From Klebsiella ornithinolytica NBRC 105727 = ATCC 31898 (GTDB lineage Bacteria > Pseudomonadota > Gammaproteobacteria > Enterobacterales > Enterobacteriaceae): a stretch of 64,000 bases of DNA. Each line of letters begins with the position of its first letter. The first letter of the stretch is position 1. The stretch covers positions 558,001 through 622,000 of the forward strand of contig NZ_BCYR01000002.1 in assembly GCF_001598295.1 (NCBI RefSeq). The letters are read 5' to 3'. The notes beneath the pieces are model-generated. The model saw only the letters and a list, made by a program, of their open reading frames with translations. It was not told where the DNA came from and made no database searches. Shown here piece by piece: positions 62,370-64,000 of the stretch. The position numbers were made by a program, and so were the translations under genes.

Positions 62370-63407
62370 TCAGAGTAACGCCAGTCCGCCAACCACCGCG
62401 CCGCATAGGGCCACCAGCCCACCGGTCAGCCACAGCGCTTTCGCCGGAAAAGCCTTACGCAACATAATCAACGACGGCACGCTGACCGCAGGCAGCGTGA
62501 TGAGCAGCGCCAGCGCCGGGGCAAACCCCATTCCCGCCAGCATCATGGTTTGGACGATAGGGATCTCCGCCGCGGTAGGGATGACAAACAGACAGCCGGC
62601 TATCGCCATCGCCACCACCCAGAACAGGGTATTCCCCACCACGCCATCGGCATGCGGGAACAGCCAGACACGTGCCGCCCCCAGCACCAGGACCGCCAGA
62701 ATATAGACCGGGATAGTATTCCAGAACAGGGTCCAGAGTGCGCTCAGCCAGCGGGTGAAAAAAGGCCCCTGTGCGGTACCATCGACAGCCGGAAGATCTG
62801 ACGGTTGCGTTGCCGCCTCTTTGACCCATTTTTGCACCAGCGTCGCCACGATCAACACCGTTGCCAGCCCGGCAGCCAGGCGAATCAACGCAAACTGCCA
62901 GCCCAGCACAAAGCCCATAAACACCAGCGTTGCCGGATTCAGCAGCGGGTTGCCCATCCAGAACGCCAGCGCGCCGCCCATCGATACCTGCTGCTTACGC
63001 ATCCCCGCCGCAACCGGTGCGGCGCAGCAAGTACACATCATACCAGGCAGAGAAAACAGCACCCCTGAGAGCGTACCGCGAAATCGCGATTGGCCCAGCG
63101 TACGCAGCAGCCAGTCGCGCGGGATCAGCACCTGAATCAGCGAACCGAGCAGGACGCCCAGCACCGCCGCTTTCCACACCGCCAGGAAGTAGACCACCGC
63201 GTAGTCCCATGCCGCTTTTAGCGGGTTGGCGTCGGCCTGGGCCAGGATCGATTTACCGATACTGTGCGTTTCTGCGGCCGTAAACGCCTTGCCATAGTAA
63301 GGCTGCCATTTGACGAACCACAGGCCAACGATAACAACGAGAAAAAAGAGTGCGGGCTTCCACCATTGAAACGGTGACGCCGCCTGAGATGAAGACTGAC
63401 CAGCCAT
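62370..63407 (-). CDS. yraQ: YraQ, UPF0718 permease-like membrane protein
   Basis: A 345-residue inner-membrane protein with eight or more transmembrane segments, of the permease/DUF318 family. The conserved CTCCAAPVAAGMRKQQVSM near residue 120 contains a Cys-rich stretch typical of the family, and PTAAEIPIVQTMMLAGMG lies near residue 280. The family has been linked to metal or sulfur transport, but function is unknown here. It is convergent with dolP. Confidence 0.88.
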   Translation of the reverse strand: MAGQSSSQAASPFQWWKPALFFLVVIVGLWFVKWQPYYGKAFTAAETHSIGKSILAQADANPLKAAWDYAVVYFLAVWKAAVLGVLLGSLIQVLIPRDWLLRTLGQSRFRGTLSGVLFSLPGMMCTCCAAPVAAGMRKQQVSMGGALAFWMGNPLLNPATLVFMGFVLGWQFALIRLAAGLATVLIVATLVQKWVKEAATQPSDLPAVDGTAQGPFFTRWLSALWTLFWNTIPVYILAVLVLGAARVWLFPHADGVVGNTLFWVVAMAIAGCLFVIPTAAEIPIVQTMMLAGMGFAPALALLITLPAVSVPSLIMLRKAFPAKALWLTGGLVALCGAVVGGLALL

Positions 63408-63454
63408 AGCATTCCCCAGGAAAGATGTGGTGATATGATGTGAAGCGCAGAATA

Positions 63455-64000
63455 CTACGCTTCGCTGGCCGCAATTTCACGCAGTTTTGCCGATGGCAGA
63501 ATCGTCACGCCTTCCCGGCCAGGGGTCAGCGCTTCGCTCAGCATCGCTTGCGCCACCTCATGGGCATGGATAGATTTCCAGTTTCCCGGCAGCAATCGGA
63601 ATAATGGCGCCAGCACCGCTTCATTTGCCCTTTTTTGCTCTCGATCGCCCAGCAGCATCGACGGGCGCAAAATCGTCAGACGCGTCCACGGCTGCGCACG
63701 CAGCGCCTCTTCCATTTCGCCTTTAACGCGGTTGTAGAAGAACATCGAATGCGGATTGGCCCCCATCGCGCTGACCACCAGCATGTGCTTCGCGCCCAGC
63801 CGGAGCCCGGTGAGCGCCGTATCCACCACCAGCTGGTAGTCAGCCTGAATGAAGGCGGCTTTGCTGCCCGCGTCTCGCAGCGTGGTCCCGAGACAGCAAA
63901 ACACGATATCAACAGGGTCAACAACCTGCGCCAGCGCATCGCTCAGCTCAGGCGCGTGGGGATTTAGCACCCCCTCTGCGTCCGCCAGCGGGCGGCGGGT
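63455..64000 (-). CDS. yraR: YraR, NAD(P)-binding Rossmann protein, 5' part missing
   Basis: Only the last 181 codons are present; the gene continues beyond the right edge, and about 30 N-terminal residues with the dinucleotide-binding motif are outside. The visible part has [19 protein letters not shown] and [14 protein letters not shown] (containing the Y-x-x-x-K pair), typical of atypical short-chain dehydrogenases of the HIM1/oxidoreductase type. The role is unknown. It is the neighbour of yraQ as in E. coli. Confidence 0.85.
   Translation of the reverse strand, partial: TRRPLADAEGVLNPHAPELSDALAQVVDPVDIVFCCLGTTLRDAGSKAAFIQADYQLVVDTALTGLRLGAKHMLVVSAMGANPHSMFFYNRVKGEMEEALRAQPWTRLTILRPSMLLGDREQKRANEAVLAPLFRLLPGNWKSIHAHEVAQAMLSEALTPGREGVTILPSAKLREIAASEA

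Overview
The window is chromosomal DNA from a member of the Enterobacteriaceae. Gene order over most of it follows the E. coli patA–ebg–fadH–alx–uxa/exu–yqj–yha–rnpB–gar–aga–lpoA–yraR stretch, and most proteins are near-identical in length to their E. coli counterparts. The lsr operon lies at a site where E. coli K-12 has none, REP-type palindromes of the GCCCGGTGGCG kind occur, and several K-12 genes are missing. This suggests the Klebsiella/Raoultella/Enterobacter side of the family, but the species cannot be fixed from this sequence alone. No phage, integrase, transposase, tRNA or CRISPR array was seen.

Layout. 1-640: 3' end of patA and ygjH. 858-12287: an expanded ebg locus (ebgR, ebgA, ebgC, two paralogous YgjI-type transporters, the putative outer-membrane barrel ygjJ and the secreted GH63 glycosidase ygjK). 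12355-20895: autoinducer-2 locus, lsrACDBFG leftward and lsrRK rightward. 21087-28777: fadH, rlmG, ygjP, ygjR, the manganese-riboswitch-controlled alx, and sstT. 28862-34469: hexuronate genes uxaCA, exuT and exuR. 34806-41611: yqjA-mzrA, yqjCDEK, yqjF, yqjG, yhaH, yhaJ, yhaK, yhaL. 41799-42175: RNase P RNA (rnpB, minus strand), with a partial copy of its 3' end and terminator beyond it. 42208-47189: galactarate catabolism (garLRK and garD, without garP). 47255-57681: N-acetylgalactosamine cluster (agaR, kbaZ, agaVWEF, agaA, agaS, kbaY) ending in a secreted clan GH-D glycosidase. 57714-64000: rsmI, lpoA, yraN, diaA, dolP, yraQ and a truncated yraR.

How the genes work together. The window is dominated by carbohydrate scavenging. 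The ebg locus looks like a complete route for a glycoside: outer-membrane pore, periplasmic GH63 enzyme, two inner-membrane carriers and cytoplasmic EbgAC. The second carrier has a promoter that is a visible duplicate of the ebgA promoter, including an EbgR-type operator at identical spacing. The aga cluster has only one PTS (AgaVWEF). It lacks agaBCDI, and in their place stands a signal-peptide-bearing GH27/GH36-like enzyme preceded by a partial AgaR-type site, so this may be an extended regulon that cleaves alpha-linked GalNAc (or Gal) outside the cytoplasm and imports it. uxaA and garD are paralogous sugar-acid dehydratases serving the hexuronate and galactarate routes.

The most noteworthy observations are the duplicated transporter and promoter of the ebg locus, the glycosidase added to the GalNAc cluster, the lsr operon between ygjK and fadH, the missing garP beside a strong inverted repeat, and the duplicated rnpB tail.
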